NCBI RefSeq assembly: GCF_000230555.1
Contig: NC_016078.1
Location: forward strand, 2,046,001-2,110,000
Reading direction: 5' to 3'
Length of the DNA: 64,000 nucleotides
Origin: Pelagibacterium halotolerans B2
GTDB lineage: Bacteria > Pseudomonadota > Alphaproteobacteria > Rhizobiales > Devosiaceae
Positions 45,090-53,598 of this stretch are shown here, in pieces. Numbering within the stretch: the stretch's first letter is position 1; each line of letters starts with the position of its first letter. The notes under the pieces are model-generated. The model did no database searches. It was given only the letters and a program-made list of their open reading frames with translations, and had not been told where the DNA came from. The translations under genes and the position numbers were made by a program.

Positions 45090-46277
45090 GTGACCGGTTG
45101 GAAAGAATCCGCCCCCACCGCAGTCCTCATCCTGCGCGATGGGACGCGCCTTGAGGGCCGCGGCATCGGCGCCGTGGGCACGGCCGCTGGCGAAGTGTGT
45201 TTCAACACCGCCATGACGGGCTATCAGGAAATCCTGACCGACCCCTCCTACGCCGGCCAGATCATAACCTTCACCTTCCCTCATATCGGCAATGTCGGCG
45301 CCAACGATGAAGACATCGAGACCGTCAACATGGCCGCAGCCTCCGGTATCCGCGGTGCCGTCATCAAGGCCGACGTCACCAGCCCCTCCAACTATCGCGC
45401 CGCCGAACGTCTCGACGCCTGGCTCAAGAAACGCGGCATCATCGGCATCGCCGGGCTCGATACCCGCGCCCTGACCGCCCTGATCCGCGAAAAGGGCATG
45501 GCCGATGCCGTTATCGCCCATGCGCCCGACGGCAATTTCGATGACGCGGCTCTCAAGGCCCAGCTCGACCAGTTCCCCGGCCTCGAAGGGCTCGATCTGG
45601 CCAGGGAAGTCTCGACCACCCAGACCTACAAGTGGGACGAGACGCGCTGGCGGCTCGGCGAGGGCTACGGACGCGTCGAAAACCCGGACTTCCATATCGT
45701 GGCCATCGATTACGGTGCCAAGCGCAACATCCTGCGTTGCATCGCCGATCAGGGCGCCCGTGTCACTGTGGTTCCCGCCACCGCGAGCGTCGAAGACATC
45801 ATGGCGCACAATCCCGATGGCGTGTTCCTGTCCAATGGCCCCGGCGATCCTGCCGCCACTGGCGAATATGCCGTGCCGACAATTCAAAAGGTCATGGAGA
45901 CCGGCAAGCCCGTTTTCGGCATTTGCCTCGGCCATCAGCTCCTCGGCCTCGCCCTCGGCGGCAAGACCGAAAAGATGCATCAGGGTCACCACGGTGCCAA
46001 TCATCCGGTCAAGGACCTCACCACCGGCAAGGTCGAAATCACCTCGATGAACCACGGCTTCGCGGTCGATCGCGACAGCCTGCCCGCCGGCGTGGTCGAA
46101 ACCCACACGTCCCTGTTCGATGGATCGAACGCAGGTCTCGCCGTTGAAGGCAAGCCGATCTTTTCGGTCCAGTACCACCCCGAGGCCTCCCCCGGCCCTC
46201 ACGATGCCCATTACCTCTTCAAGCGCTTCATCAACCTGGTGCGCGAGCAGAAGGGCATGGAAGTCGTCGCCGAGTAG
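45090..46277 (+). CDS. carA: Carbamoyl-phosphate synthase small subunit CarA
   Basis: 395 aa from a GTG with GGAGA upstream. The N-terminal CarA domain is LILRDGTRLEGRGIGAVGTAAGEVCFNTAMTGYQEILTDPSYAGQIITFTFPHIGNVG. The C-terminal class I glutaminase has VVAIDYGAKRNILR, the Cys nucleophile in VFGICLGHQLLGLALGG, and the His/Glu pair in SVQYHPEASPGPHD. It supplies ammonia to CarB, encoded separately at 55129, for arginine and pyrimidine synthesis. Confidence 0.97.
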   Translation: MTGWKESAPTAVLILRDGTRLEGRGIGAVGTAAGEVCFNTAMTGYQEILTDPSYAGQIITFTFPHIGNVGANDEDIETVNMAAASGIRGAVIKADVTSPSNYRAAERLDAWLKKRGIIGIAGLDTRALTALIREKGMADAVIAHAPDGNFDDAALKAQLDQFPGLEGLDLAREVSTTQTYKWDETRWRLGEGYGRVENPDFHIVAIDYGAKRNILRCIADQGARVTVVPATASVEDIMAHNPDGVFLSNGPGDPAATGEYAVPTIQKVMETGKPVFGICLGHQLLGLALGGKTEKMHQGHHGANHPVKDLTTGKVEITSMNHGFAVDRDSLPAGVVETHTSLFDGSNAGLAVEGKPIFSVQYHPEASPGPHDAHYLFKRFINLVREQKGMEVVAE

Positions 46278-46280
46278 GGT

Positions 46281-46679
46281 TTAGAGGTGCCGGGTTTCGC
46301 TCGGCACCTCCCACCAATTGTCGTTGAGCCCGTCATAATAGGTGACCGGCGAAGCGATCAGTTCTTCGGGCGTTGCGTCATCGAGACAGGCGACGTTGAT
46401 TGAAACGCTCTCCCCATCGTTCCATTCCGCCTTGGCCACCCGCCCGAACAGCGTGATCCCGCATCCCGGACAGAACATGGCCGTTCCCATGCGATTGGGA
46501 ATCAAGATCTCTTCGCCCTCCCATGCCCGGAACGCCTCCGGCTTGACGCTGGCGCTCCACCACCGCCGCTTCCGGCAACTGGTGCAATTGCACTTCCCCG
46601 TGCCGTCGGCCAGGTCGATATCGGCTTCGAACCGCACCGCTCCGCAGTGGCAACTGCCATGGTAGGTTTTCACGCTCAT
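46281..46679 (-). CDS. GFA-family (glutathione-dependent formaldehyde-activating-like) zinc protein
   Basis: 132 aa. The zinc-binding cysteines are in HGSCHCGAVRFEADI, KCNCTSCRKR and MFCPGCGITLF, the full GFA/CENP-V fold pattern. Such proteins are widespread and mostly lack proven Gfa activity. It is convergent with carA (3-nt gap) and divergent from the cpdB-like gene across a region with two palindromes. Confidence 0.85.
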   Translation of the reverse strand: MSVKTYHGSCHCGAVRFEADIDLADGTGKCNCTSCRKRRWWSASVKPEAFRAWEGEEILIPNRMGTAMFCPGCGITLFGRVAKAEWNDGESVSINVACLDDATPEELIASPVTYYDGLNDNWWEVPSETRHL

Positions 46680-46723
46680 TGATGTTCTCCGCTTGGTGTT
46701 CGGGCGAATTTAGCCCGATGCTG

Positions 46724-46764
46724 TGACACACGGTGTCAGCAGCTCTGTGGAAATTTCCACAGAG
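46724..46764. promoter_or_regulatory. Two adjacent palindromes upstream of the GFA gene
   Basis: TGACAC-acg-GTGTCA (46724–46738) is followed 4 bp later by a perfect 22-bp palindrome, 46743–46764 (half-site CTCTGTGGAAA). They lie 45–85 bp upstream of the GFA start, in the divergent region shared with the cpdB-like gene. There is no T tail, so operators seem more likely than a terminator. Confidence 0.45.
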
Positions 46765-46810
46765 TGCGCTGTCATAATTTGACCAAACGATAAAAAAGGA
46801 GGACGTTATT

Positions 46811-46866
46811 CGCGCTTCCAGGATAAGTGGCTACCGGTTATCCGGTTCGGAAGCGCGATACAAAAG
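46811..46866. repeat. Extragenic palindromic repeat, copy 2
   Basis: GCGCTTCC (46812–46819) and GGAAGCGC (46849–46856) enclose ATAAGTGGCTACCGGTTATC and CGGTTC, followed by GATACAAAAG. It is the same element as copy 1, with identical arm length and spacing. Confidence 0.8.
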
Positions 46867-46975
46867 ACTACGCGCGCGTCATCGGGCCGTCAGAAAACTG
46901 CGGCAATGGGGAGACGAGCGCCTTGCATCATTCTTGGTGATTCAACAAACCCCAGCGTCCTTTCGGAGGGACATC

Positions 46976-48961
46976 ATGCACCACAAACTTTCAATCAGCC
47001 GCCGCGCCTTTCTCGCAGGCACGGCATCGGTCGGCGCAGCCGCCATCGTCATGCATCCTTTTGCGGTAATGGCCCAGGCCAATCAGGCCCATCTGCGCAT
47101 TCTTGAAACCACCGACATCCACGTCAATCTGCTCCCCTACGACTATTACGCCGATCGCGAGGACAACACGCTCGGTCTGGCCCGCACCGCCTCGATTATC
47201 GAGAACATCCGCGCCGAAGCGGGCAATGCCATCCTGCTCGACAATGGCGACATGCTCCAGGGCAGCCCCATGGGCGATTACGTCGCCTATGAGCGTGGCG
47301 TCGACGACGAGGACATCCATCCCACAATCGCAGCCATGAACGCGCTGGGCTACGATGCAGGCACCATCGGCAACCACGAGTTCAACTACGGCCTCGAATT
47401 CCTCGAAACGGCGATGGCCGGGGCGCAATACCCCGTCGTCCTCGCCAATGTGGTGCGCGGCGAGACCCTGCCCGACAATATCGCTGACGACGATACGCTG
47501 TTTGAACCCTATGTGATCGTCGAAAAGGAACTGACCGATGGCGCGGGTGAAACCAAGACCATCCGTATCGGCCTGATCGGCTTTGTTCCGCCCCAGATCA
47601 TGACCTGGGATTCAGCGCATCTGAGCGGCAAGGTCGCCCCGCGCGACATCATCGAAACCGCACAATATTATGTGCCCATCATGCGCGAGGAAGGCGCCGA
47701 TATCATCGTCGCCATGAACCATGGCGGCATCGAGATCGGCGAAGGCCCGATGCAGGAAAACGTCTCGCTCCAGCTCGGTGCCATCGAAGGCATCGACGTG
47801 GTTCTCGCCGGCCACCAGCACCTCGTCTTCCCCGGTCCCGATTATGAGGGAATCGAGGGCGTCGATATCGAAGCCGGTACGCTCAACGGAACGCCCGCCG
47901 TCATGGCCGGCTTCTGGGGCAGCCATATGGGCCTCATCGATCTTCTCCTCGAAGTCGACGATGCCGGCCAATGGTCGATCCTTTCTCACACCTCCGAAGC
48001 GCGCCCGATCTATGAACGCGTCGATGGCGCGGTGACCCCGACGGTGGAGTCCGAAGACAGCGTCGCCGAAGCGGTCGACGAGGAGCATCAGGCCACCCTG
48101 GACTATGTTCGCCGCCCGGTCGGCGAAACCGCCGCCCCGCTCCATTCCTACTTCGCCCTGGTCGCCGACGATCCGTCGGTCCAGATCGTCAACATCGCCC
48201 AGAAGGCCTATCTCGAGCAGATGATGGCCGGCACCGAATGGGAAGGCATTCCGATCATTTCGGCCGCCGCGCCCTTCAAGGCCGGTGGCCGCGGTGGTCC
48301 GGAATATTATACAGACGTCCCCGTCGGCCCGGTGGCCATCCGCAACGTCGCCGATCTCTATCTCTATCCCAACACCATCCAGGCCGTGCTGCTGACCGGT
48401 GCCGATGTCAAGGAATGGCTCGAACGTTCCTCCGGCATCTTCAACCAGGTCGAGCCGGGTTCGAGCGATGCCCCGCTCATCAACCCGTCCTTCCCGTCCT
48501 ACAATTTCGACGTGATCGACGGCGTGACCTACAAGATCGACGTCACACAGCCCTCCAAATACGCCGCTGACGGCGGCGCGCTGGAGAACGAGACTGCCGA
48601 GCGCATTGTCGATCTGATGTTCGGCGGCCAGCCCATCGATCCCGAAGCACAGTTCGTGGTTGCCACCAACAACTACCGCGCCGGCGGTGGCGGCGGGTTC
48701 CCCGGAATCGGACCGGACAAGATCATCTTCATGGGCCCCGATACCAATCGTGATCTGATCGTGCGCTACATCGTCGAGCAGGGCACGATCGATCCGGCTG
48801 CCGACAGCAACTGGTCGCTGGCCGAGATCGGCGACACCACCGTCCTGTTCGAAACCGGCCCTGCCGCCGAACAACACCTGGCCGACGTGACCGCCGTCAC
48901 CATCGAGCCGACCGGCGAAACCAGTGAAGCGGGCTTCGGCGTCTATCGCATCACGCTTTAG
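46976..48961 (+). CDS. cpdB: 2',3'-cyclic-nucleotide 2'-phosphodiesterase/3'-nucleotidase (CpdB-like)
   Basis: 661 aa from the ATG at 46976 with GGAGGG upstream. A twin-arginine signal ([19 protein letters not shown]) ends at about residue 36. The metallophosphoesterase domain shows [50 protein letters not shown] and [11 protein letters not shown]. The C-terminal 5'-nucleotidase domain includes [31 protein letters not shown] and [15 protein letters not shown]. It salvages phosphate and nucleosides in the periplasm. Tat export suggests folding with metal in the cytoplasm. Confidence 0.9.
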   Translation: MHHKLSISRRAFLAGTASVGAAAIVMHPFAVMAQANQAHLRILETTDIHVNLLPYDYYADREDNTLGLARTASIIENIRAEAGNAILLDNGDMLQGSPMGDYVAYERGVDDEDIHPTIAAMNALGYDAGTIGNHEFNYGLEFLETAMAGAQYPVVLANVVRGETLPDNIADDDTLFEPYVIVEKELTDGAGETKTIRIGLIGFVPPQIMTWDSAHLSGKVAPRDIIETAQYYVPIMREEGADIIVAMNHGGIEIGEGPMQENVSLQLGAIEGIDVVLAGHQHLVFPGPDYEGIEGVDIEAGTLNGTPAVMAGFWGSHMGLIDLLLEVDDAGQWSILSHTSEARPIYERVDGAVTPTVESEDSVAEAVDEEHQATLDYVRRPVGETAAPLHSYFALVADDPSVQIVNIAQKAYLEQMMAGTEWEGIPIISAAAPFKAGGRGGPEYYTDVPVGPVAIRNVADLYLYPNTIQAVLLTGADVKEWLERSSGIFNQVEPGSSDAPLINPSFPSYNFDVIDGVTYKIDVTQPSKYAADGGALENETAERIVDLMFGGQPIDPEAQFVVATNNYRAGGGGGFPGIGPDKIIFMGPDTNRDLIVRYIVEQGTIDPAADSNWSLAEIGDTTVLFETGPAAEQHLADVTAVTIEPTGETSEAGFGVYRITL

Positions 48962-49063
48962 AGCGTGTCCAGCAAAAGTGGAAACGGTTTTGCGGTTCGG
49001 ACACGCGATAAAACAAAGGCTTAGAGCCAAGGATTTGATTCAATCAAATCCTGAACGGCTCTA
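48961..49063. repeat. Extragenic palindromic repeat, copy 3, with an added hairpin
   Basis: GCGTGTCC (48963–48970) and GGACACGC (48999–49006) enclose AAAAGTGG and CGGTTC, then GATAAAACAAAG. The arms differ from copies 1 and 2, but changes on both sides keep pairing, which supports a folded RNA or DNA structure. A second hairpin follows: TAGAGCC … GGCTCTA (49022/49063) with inner GGATTTGA/TCAAATCC. Confidence 0.8.
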
Positions 49064-49070
49064 GAAAAAT

Positions 49071-49109
49071 CGATTCCGGAACAACGGCTTGGCCCGCGTT
49101 CCGGAATCG
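49071..49109. repeat. 12-bp inverted repeat between convergent genes
   Basis: CGATTCCGGAAC (49071–49082) and GTTCCGGAATCG (49098–49109) match perfectly across a 15-nt loop. It sits just before the shared terminator. The role is unknown. Confidence 0.6.
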
Positions 49110-49118
49110 AAATGAACC

Positions 49119-49158
49119 GGGCCTCAAGTTGAATCAGAACTTGAGGCCCTTCATTTTT
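49119..49158. terminator. Bidirectional terminator between cpdB-like and ypfJ-like genes
   Basis: GGGCCTCAAGTT (49119–49130), 7-nt loop, AACTTGAGGCCC (49138–49149): a perfect 12-bp stem followed by TTCATTTTT on the plus side. Confidence 0.75.
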
Positions 49159-49175
49159 CAGATCAAGTGACCGTC

Positions 49176-50087
49176 CTAGAACCCATCGGAAAACGTGTCA
49201 CACTGCCCCACATTTCCCGATGAGTATCCGCGCTCGAACCATTCCTGACGCTGCGCCGAGGTGCCGTGCGTAAAGGTCTTGGGAATGACAACGCCCTGCG
49301 TCCGGCGTTGAATAGCGTCATCCCCGATCTGCTCGGCGGCATTGATCGCTTCTTCGATGTCGCCGTTTTCGAGCAGGTTTTCCTCGCCGACATAGCTCGC
49401 CCATATTCCGGCATAGCAATCGGCCTGCAATTCGATCCGCACCGAATAGGCGTTGGCCTGCTCCTCGCTCATCGATTGTATGGCGCGCGAATACTCGGGC
49501 AGAACCCCAACGAGGTTCTGCACATGATGTCCGATCTCGTGGGCGATCACATAGGCCTGGGCGAAATCGCCGGGAGCACCGAACTGGTTCCGCAGCGTTT
49601 CGTAAAACGAGAGGTCGATATAAACGTTCTGGTCGCCCGGACAGTAGAACGGCCCGGTGCGCGCATCCGCCAGCCCGCAGGCCGAACTGTCGGTATCGGC
49701 AAACAACACCACCGTAGCCGGCTCGTAGGTCATGCCGTTTTCGATGAACACTTCGGTCCATAAATCCTCGGTGTCCTGAACGACCACGGCAACGAAATCG
49801 GCAAGATCGTCCTGCCCCGCCTCGGGCAGCGGCCGCGAGACCGAGCCCGAACCGCTGGTTCCCGTGCCCAGGCTGCCGTCGAGCAGCGACATGGGGTTGA
49901 TGCCGAGGGCCACCCCGACGATGAGAATGATGACGACGACCCCGATCCCCATTCCTCCACCGGATCGGCCGCCGGTGGGAATGCGAAACCCCGACCCTCC
50001 CATACCCGAGGACCGACGGAACATACCGCCGCTCGAGCCGCGCCTGTCCTCTATGTTGGACGATCGTTTACGCCCTCGCCATTTCAT
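49176..50087 (-). CDS. Neutral zinc metallopeptidase (YpfJ family)
   Basis: 303 aa. A basic, Gly/Ser-rich N-terminus precedes one membrane helix (MGIGVVVIILIVGVALGI). The catalytic domain has SACGLADARTGPFYCPGDQNVYIDLSFYETLRNQFGAPGDFAQAYVIAHEIGHHVQNLVGV, with the zinc motif HEIGH. It continues IELQADCYAGIWA (third ligand Glu) and ends QREWFERGYSSGNVGQCDTF-like. This matches the YpfJ/M48-independent zinc peptidase family. The natural substrate is unknown. Confidence 0.92.
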   Translation of the reverse strand: MKWRGRKRSSNIEDRRGSSGGMFRRSSGMGGSGFRIPTGGRSGGGMGIGVVVIILIVGVALGINPMSLLDGSLGTGTSGSGSVSRPLPEAGQDDLADFVAVVVQDTEDLWTEVFIENGMTYEPATVVLFADTDSSACGLADARTGPFYCPGDQNVYIDLSFYETLRNQFGAPGDFAQAYVIAHEIGHHVQNLVGVLPEYSRAIQSMSEEQANAYSVRIELQADCYAGIWASYVGEENLLENGDIEEAINAAEQIGDDAIQRRTQGVVIPKTFTHGTSAQRQEWFERGYSSGNVGQCDTFSDGF

Positions 50088-50090
50088 CGA

Positions 50091-50600
50091 TTATCCCTCG
50101 CTCCAGGCCCCGGGCAATGTTCCGTTTTCACCCCGTACCGGATCGGTTTGGGGCATCGGCACATTGGAAATATTGGCAAGCGCTGCCTCGCGCTGACCTG
50201 GTTCGCCTGTAAGGATATCCCAATCCTGCCCCGGCGGGTACGCCCCAACGACGGCAAAATCAGCGCTTGAGCTTTCAAGCTTATGGGCAACCCCTGCGGG
50301 GATCACAACCGCATCGCCATCCTTGACGCCCACGACGCGCCCTTGCGGACCGCCCAGCGCGATTTTGCCGCTGCCACCGGCAACGCCAAGCACCTCGTGG
50401 GCGGTCGAGTGATAGTGATGATACTCAAAGATCGAGCCAACCCATTGGGCCGGCCAGCCATTTCGCGAAAACAGGGTTTTGAACGCATCGGCCGAAGCGT
50501 CCGCGATCACCGCGCGATAGACCAGAACGGCAAGCGCGCTGTTGGGAAAACGACCATCATCGCTTAGTACAAGCCGCTCAACATCGCCCGCTCGCGCCAT
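50091..50600 (-). CDS. Cupin-domain protein (YjlB-like)
   Basis: 169 aa from the ATG at 50600, which overlaps the stop of the small upstream gene (TAATG). The cupin core shows WVGSIFEYHHYHSTAHEVLGVAGGSGKIALGG, with metal-type His and Glu residues, then VKDGDAVVIPAGVAHKLESSSADFAVVGAYPPGQDWD. This resembles YjlB-type cupins. The ligand is unknown. It is 3 nt from the zinc-peptidase gene downstream, so the three genes are probably one transcript. Confidence 0.82.
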   Translation of the reverse strand: MARAGDVERLVLSDDGRFPNSALAVLVYRAVIADASADAFKTLFSRNGWPAQWVGSIFEYHHYHSTAHEVLGVAGGSGKIALGGPQGRVVGVKDGDAVVIPAGVAHKLESSSADFAVVGAYPPGQDWDILTGEPGQREAALANISNVPMPQTDPVRGENGTLPGAWSEG

Positions 50601-50785
50601 TATTCCGTTACGTCCACCGCCGGCACGTCGACCGAAACCGTTCCGCCCGTGCCACCAGAATTGACGTTGACGAAATATATGACGCCGACGACCACAACCA
50701 GCGCGATAATCACCGCAAAGATCAATCCTCCGCCCCCGCCGCCACCATTGGTGACAACAACCGTTTCGCGTTCCCGCTCGTCCAT
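50600..50785 (-). CDS. Small membrane protein coupled to the cupin gene (61 aa)
   Basis: ATG at 50785 with AAGGAA 8 nt upstream. Features are a charged start MDERERETVVV, a TNGGGGGGG linker, one long membrane helix (IFAVIIALVVVVGVIYFVNV) and a short, probably periplasmic tail. Its TAA shares a base with the cupin ATG, which suggests translational coupling. An ATG at 50803 would add six residues. Function is unknown. Confidence 0.65.
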   Translation of the reverse strand: MDERERETVVVTNGGGGGGGLIFAVIIALVVVVGVIYFVNVNSGGTGGTVSVDVPAVDVTE

Positions 50786-50905
50786 ATTTCCATTCCTTTT
50801 CATAACGCTCCCGCACCGGCAAAACGGGCGCTCGGAACGAAAGGTTCCTCGGGACGGTTGACCCTCAGTTCCTCTAAGGGTCCAATCGCGAGATGGAGAG
50901 GACCA

Positions 50906-52504
50906 ATGAGCCCTGCTGATCCTTTCGCGATCACCAACCAGCCGCCTCTGCGCGGTGCCCTCCCCTTGTGGAACGGCGATCCGGTGCTGCGCGCGGTCGT
51001 TCCGGGCAATCAAACGGCCCCGCGCCATTTGGCCGAGCGCCTGGGCCGGTCCGAAACGGTCTCGGACGGCCAGCGCCTCGCCACCGGACCCGGCCCGGTG
51101 CTCGAGCGCTTCGATACCGGCGGGCGGCGCATCGACACCGTCGTCTATCCCGAGGCCTATCACCGCCTCATGGCAATTGGTCTTGAAGCGGGTTATGCCG
51201 CCCTGCCCTGGATCGAGTCGCGACCGGGCGGCCACACCGCTCACGCCGCCATGGTGTACCTGGCCAGCCAGATCGAGCCGGGCACATGCTGCCCCATGAC
51301 CATGACCTACGCGGCCATTCCGGTTCTGCGCCGCCATGACGGACTGGCAGCCGACCTCGCGCGCCTCGCAAGCGTCCCGGCCTACGATCCCGCCGATACC
51401 CCTCTCGCCGGAAAAACCTCAGCCACCATTGGAATGGCGATGACCGAAAAGCAGGGCGGCTCGGACGTTCGCGCCAACCGGACCATCGCCGAACCGGCCG
51501 ATGGCGCGCACCGGTTAACCGGACACAAATGGTTCTGTTCGGCACCCATGTCCGATGCCTTCCTCACCCTCGCGCAAGGGCCGGAGGGCCTTTCCTGCTT
51601 TCTCGTGCCGCGCCGCCTGCCCGACGGCACGCTGAACGCCATCCACCTGATGCGCTTGAAGGCCAAGCTCGGCAACCGTGCCAACGCCTCTGCCGAGATC
51701 GAATATCACGGTGCCCATGCCGAACTGCTCGGCGCGCCCGGCGACGGGGTTCGCACAATTCTGGAAATGGTCCACCACACCCGCCTCGACACCGCCGTCG
51801 CTCCTGCGGGCCTGATGCGCCGCGCGCTCGTCGAAGCCCTTTACTGGGCGCGCAACCGCCAAACCTTCGGAAAAACGCTGATCGATCAGCCGCTTATGGC
51901 TTCGGTCCTGGCCGATCTGACCCTCGAATGGCTTGGAGCACTGCGTTTGGCCATGCGTGTCGCCACCGCCTTCGATGATCAGGAAACCGAATTTGCGCGC
52001 CTCGCCGTCGCGCTCGCCAAATACTGGAACAACAAGCGCTGCCCGCTCGTCACCGCCGAAGCCATGGAAGCGCTGGGCGGCATGGGATATATTGAAGACA
52101 CGCCCATGCCCTGGCTCTACCGCGAAGCGCCGCTCAACGCGATCTGGGAGGGCTCGGGCAACATCATCGCCCTTGACGTCATGCGGACCATTGCCCGCTC
52201 ACCCGGCGCTCTCGAGACTCTGATGAGCGAACTGAACAGCGCGCGCGGCACCCACGCCGCTTTCGATGCCGGCATCGCCGGGCTGGAAGCAATGCTCGCC
52301 AAATCGCCCGATGAATCACAGGCCCGCCGCGTCACCGAAACCATGGCACTGCTGCTCCAGACCAGCCTTCTGTTGCGCGGCCCCACACCCCTTGCCGGCG
52401 AAGTCTTCGCCGCAACGCGCCTCGGTGGCGATTGGGGGCACACCTTCGGTACGCTGCCGTCCGGTGTCGATACAAGGGCCCTCATCGCTCTGGCTCAGTC
52501 CTGA
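50906..52504 (+). CDS. AidB-like acyl-CoA dehydrogenase (alkylation-response family)
   Basis: 532 aa from the ATG at 50906 with GGAGAGG upstream. The sequence follows AidB throughout: NQPPLRGALPLWNGDPVL, ERFDTGGRRIDTVVYPEAYHRLM, QIEPGTCCPMTMTYAAIPVL, the flavin segment MAMTEKQGGSDVRANRT, LTGHKWFCSAPMSDAFL, LDTAVAPAGLMRRALVEALYWARNRQTFGKTL, and MEALGGMGYIEDTPMPWLYREAPLNAIWEGSGNI. AidB is an Ada-regulon protein that binds DNA and is thought to limit alkylation damage. No ada box was recognised upstream. Confidence 0.88.
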   Translation: MSPADPFAITNQPPLRGALPLWNGDPVLRAVVPGNQTAPRHLAERLGRSETVSDGQRLATGPGPVLERFDTGGRRIDTVVYPEAYHRLMAIGLEAGYAALPWIESRPGGHTAHAAMVYLASQIEPGTCCPMTMTYAAIPVLRRHDGLAADLARLASVPAYDPADTPLAGKTSATIGMAMTEKQGGSDVRANRTIAEPADGAHRLTGHKWFCSAPMSDAFLTLAQGPEGLSCFLVPRRLPDGTLNAIHLMRLKAKLGNRANASAEIEYHGAHAELLGAPGDGVRTILEMVHHTRLDTAVAPAGLMRRALVEALYWARNRQTFGKTLIDQPLMASVLADLTLEWLGALRLAMRVATAFDDQETEFARLAVALAKYWNNKRCPLVTAEAMEALGGMGYIEDTPMPWLYREAPLNAIWEGSGNIIALDVMRTIARSPGALETLMSELNSARGTHAAFDAGIAGLEAMLAKSPDESQARRVTETMALLLQTSLLLRGPTPLAGEVFAATRLGGDWGHTFGTLPSGVDTRALIALAQS

Positions 52505-52938
52505 TCGTCTGCCGACACCCCGCCCAGATTGTCGATGATCCGCCGCATCAGCGCCCGGTAAACCTTGCGCTCCTCCTCGGAAAAGCCATCGACCGCCTGC
52601 GCGTTGATGGCGCTAACCGCCGCGCGAACCACCTTTATCTTTTCCCGCCCCTGCGCCGTAAGCCGGATAAGGCTCTTGCGGCGGTCCCTGGCGTGGGTGC
52701 GGCGTTCGACCAACCCATCCCGTTCCATTCTGGCAAGCGTCCCCGCCATGGTGGGTTGTTCGATTGCGATTGCCGTGGCCAGCTCGGACTGCGTCACCTC
52801 GCCCTGATCGCTGATCGTCAACAGCACAGGAACATAGGCCGGGGTAAGCCCTTGCGGCCGAATTGCCCGATCCATCGCCTGAAAAAACAGCCGCGCGGCC
52901 CAATTGGCCAGATAGCCCTCGGAAACATACCGTTGCAT
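52495..52938 (-). CDS. MarR-family transcriptional regulator
   Basis: 147 aa. The winged helix covers LTPAYVPVLLTISDQGEVTQSELATAIAIEQPTMAGTLARMERDGLVERR, and the wing is HARDRRKSLIRLTAQGREK. It is convergent with the aidB-like gene, whose end it overlaps by 10 bp. It is divergent from the cytochrome b561 gene, with two identical 12-bp palindromes between. Autoregulation and control of the b561 gene are therefore very likely. Confidence 0.9.
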   Translation of the reverse strand: MQRYVSEGYLANWAARLFFQAMDRAIRPQGLTPAYVPVLLTISDQGEVTQSELATAIAIEQPTMAGTLARMERDGLVERRTHARDRRKSLIRLTAQGREKIKVVRAAVSAINAQAVDGFSEEERKVYRALMRRIIDNLGGVSADDQD

Positions 52939-52947
52939 CGAAATCCT

Positions 52948-52980
52948 ATAGCATGCTATTTAATTTGCATAGCATGCTAT
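52948..52980. promoter_or_regulatory. Twin perfect palindromes, MarR operator
   Basis: ATAGCATGCTAT occurs twice (52948–52959 and 52969–52980), each a perfect 12-bp palindrome. Their centres are 21 bp apart, two helical turns. They lie between the divergent marR and cytochrome b561 starts, 10 bp from the former. Confidence 0.85.
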
Positions 52981-53014
52981 CCAATTCGTCCATCAGATGA
53001 CAGAGGGAATGCAA

Positions 53015-53554
53015 ATGGGCCTCAAGAGCACTCAGGACCGCTACGGCGCCGTCGCCATCGCCATCCATTGGATCACCGCGGCCATGATCGTGGCACTCAT
53101 CGCATTGGGTCTCAACGCCGCGTCAGCCACCGACGACAGCGCCCGGCGCGCGCTTCTTCTGCCCCATATCGCCCTGGGCCTGCTCACGCTCGCCCTCACG
53201 CTGTTCCGCATCGCGTGGTGGGCCTTTGCCGACCGCAAACCGGCCCGGCCCGCCGGCGTCCCTCTTGTCCAGCTACGCATCGCCGAAATCGTCCACATGC
53301 TCATTTACGCGGCTATCATCGCACTCGCCGCCTCGGGCATCGCCACCAATGTTGTTGGCGGGGTCATTGCAGCGCTGACATCCGGCACGCCGATCCCCGA
53401 CCTTGATGCCCTGGCGCCGCGGCAGGCCCATGGCCTCCTGGCCCGCCTTTTCCTTCTGCTGCTCACCATCCACATCGCCGCCGCCCTCTACCACCATTTC
53501 GTCCGCCGTGATGGCCTCCTGGCCCGTATGGGGATTGGCAAGGCAAGGACTTGA
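53015..53554 (+). CDS. Cytochrome b561
   Basis: 179 aa from the ATG at 53015, placed by GAGGGA 6 nt upstream; ATGs at 52997 and 53009 are alternatives. Four membrane helices carry the haem-ligand histidines: YGAVAIAIHWITAAMIVALIALGL, LLPHIALGLLTLALTLFRIAWW, AEIVHMLIYAAIIALAASGI and LLARLFLLLLTIHIAAALYHHFVRRDGLLARM. The final HHFxRRDGLLxRM is a signature of bacterial CybB-type b561. It probably moves electrons from ubiquinol or superoxide in the inner membrane, under control of the MarR protein. Confidence 0.9.
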   Translation: MGLKSTQDRYGAVAIAIHWITAAMIVALIALGLNAASATDDSARRALLLPHIALGLLTLALTLFRIAWWAFADRKPARPAGVPLVQLRIAEIVHMLIYAAIIALAASGIATNVVGGVIAALTSGTPIPDLDALAPRQAHGLLARLFLLLLTIHIAAALYHHFVRRDGLLARMGIGKART

Positions 53555-53598
53555 GCGCCGAATCGTGAAACATGAGCGCATCGTTCTGGAGATGCCTT

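Noticed and set aside
44751..46211. Long N-terminal extension of the GatB/YqeY frame across carA
   Set aside because: It reads antisense through the carA gene; the family start and ribosome site are at 44750.
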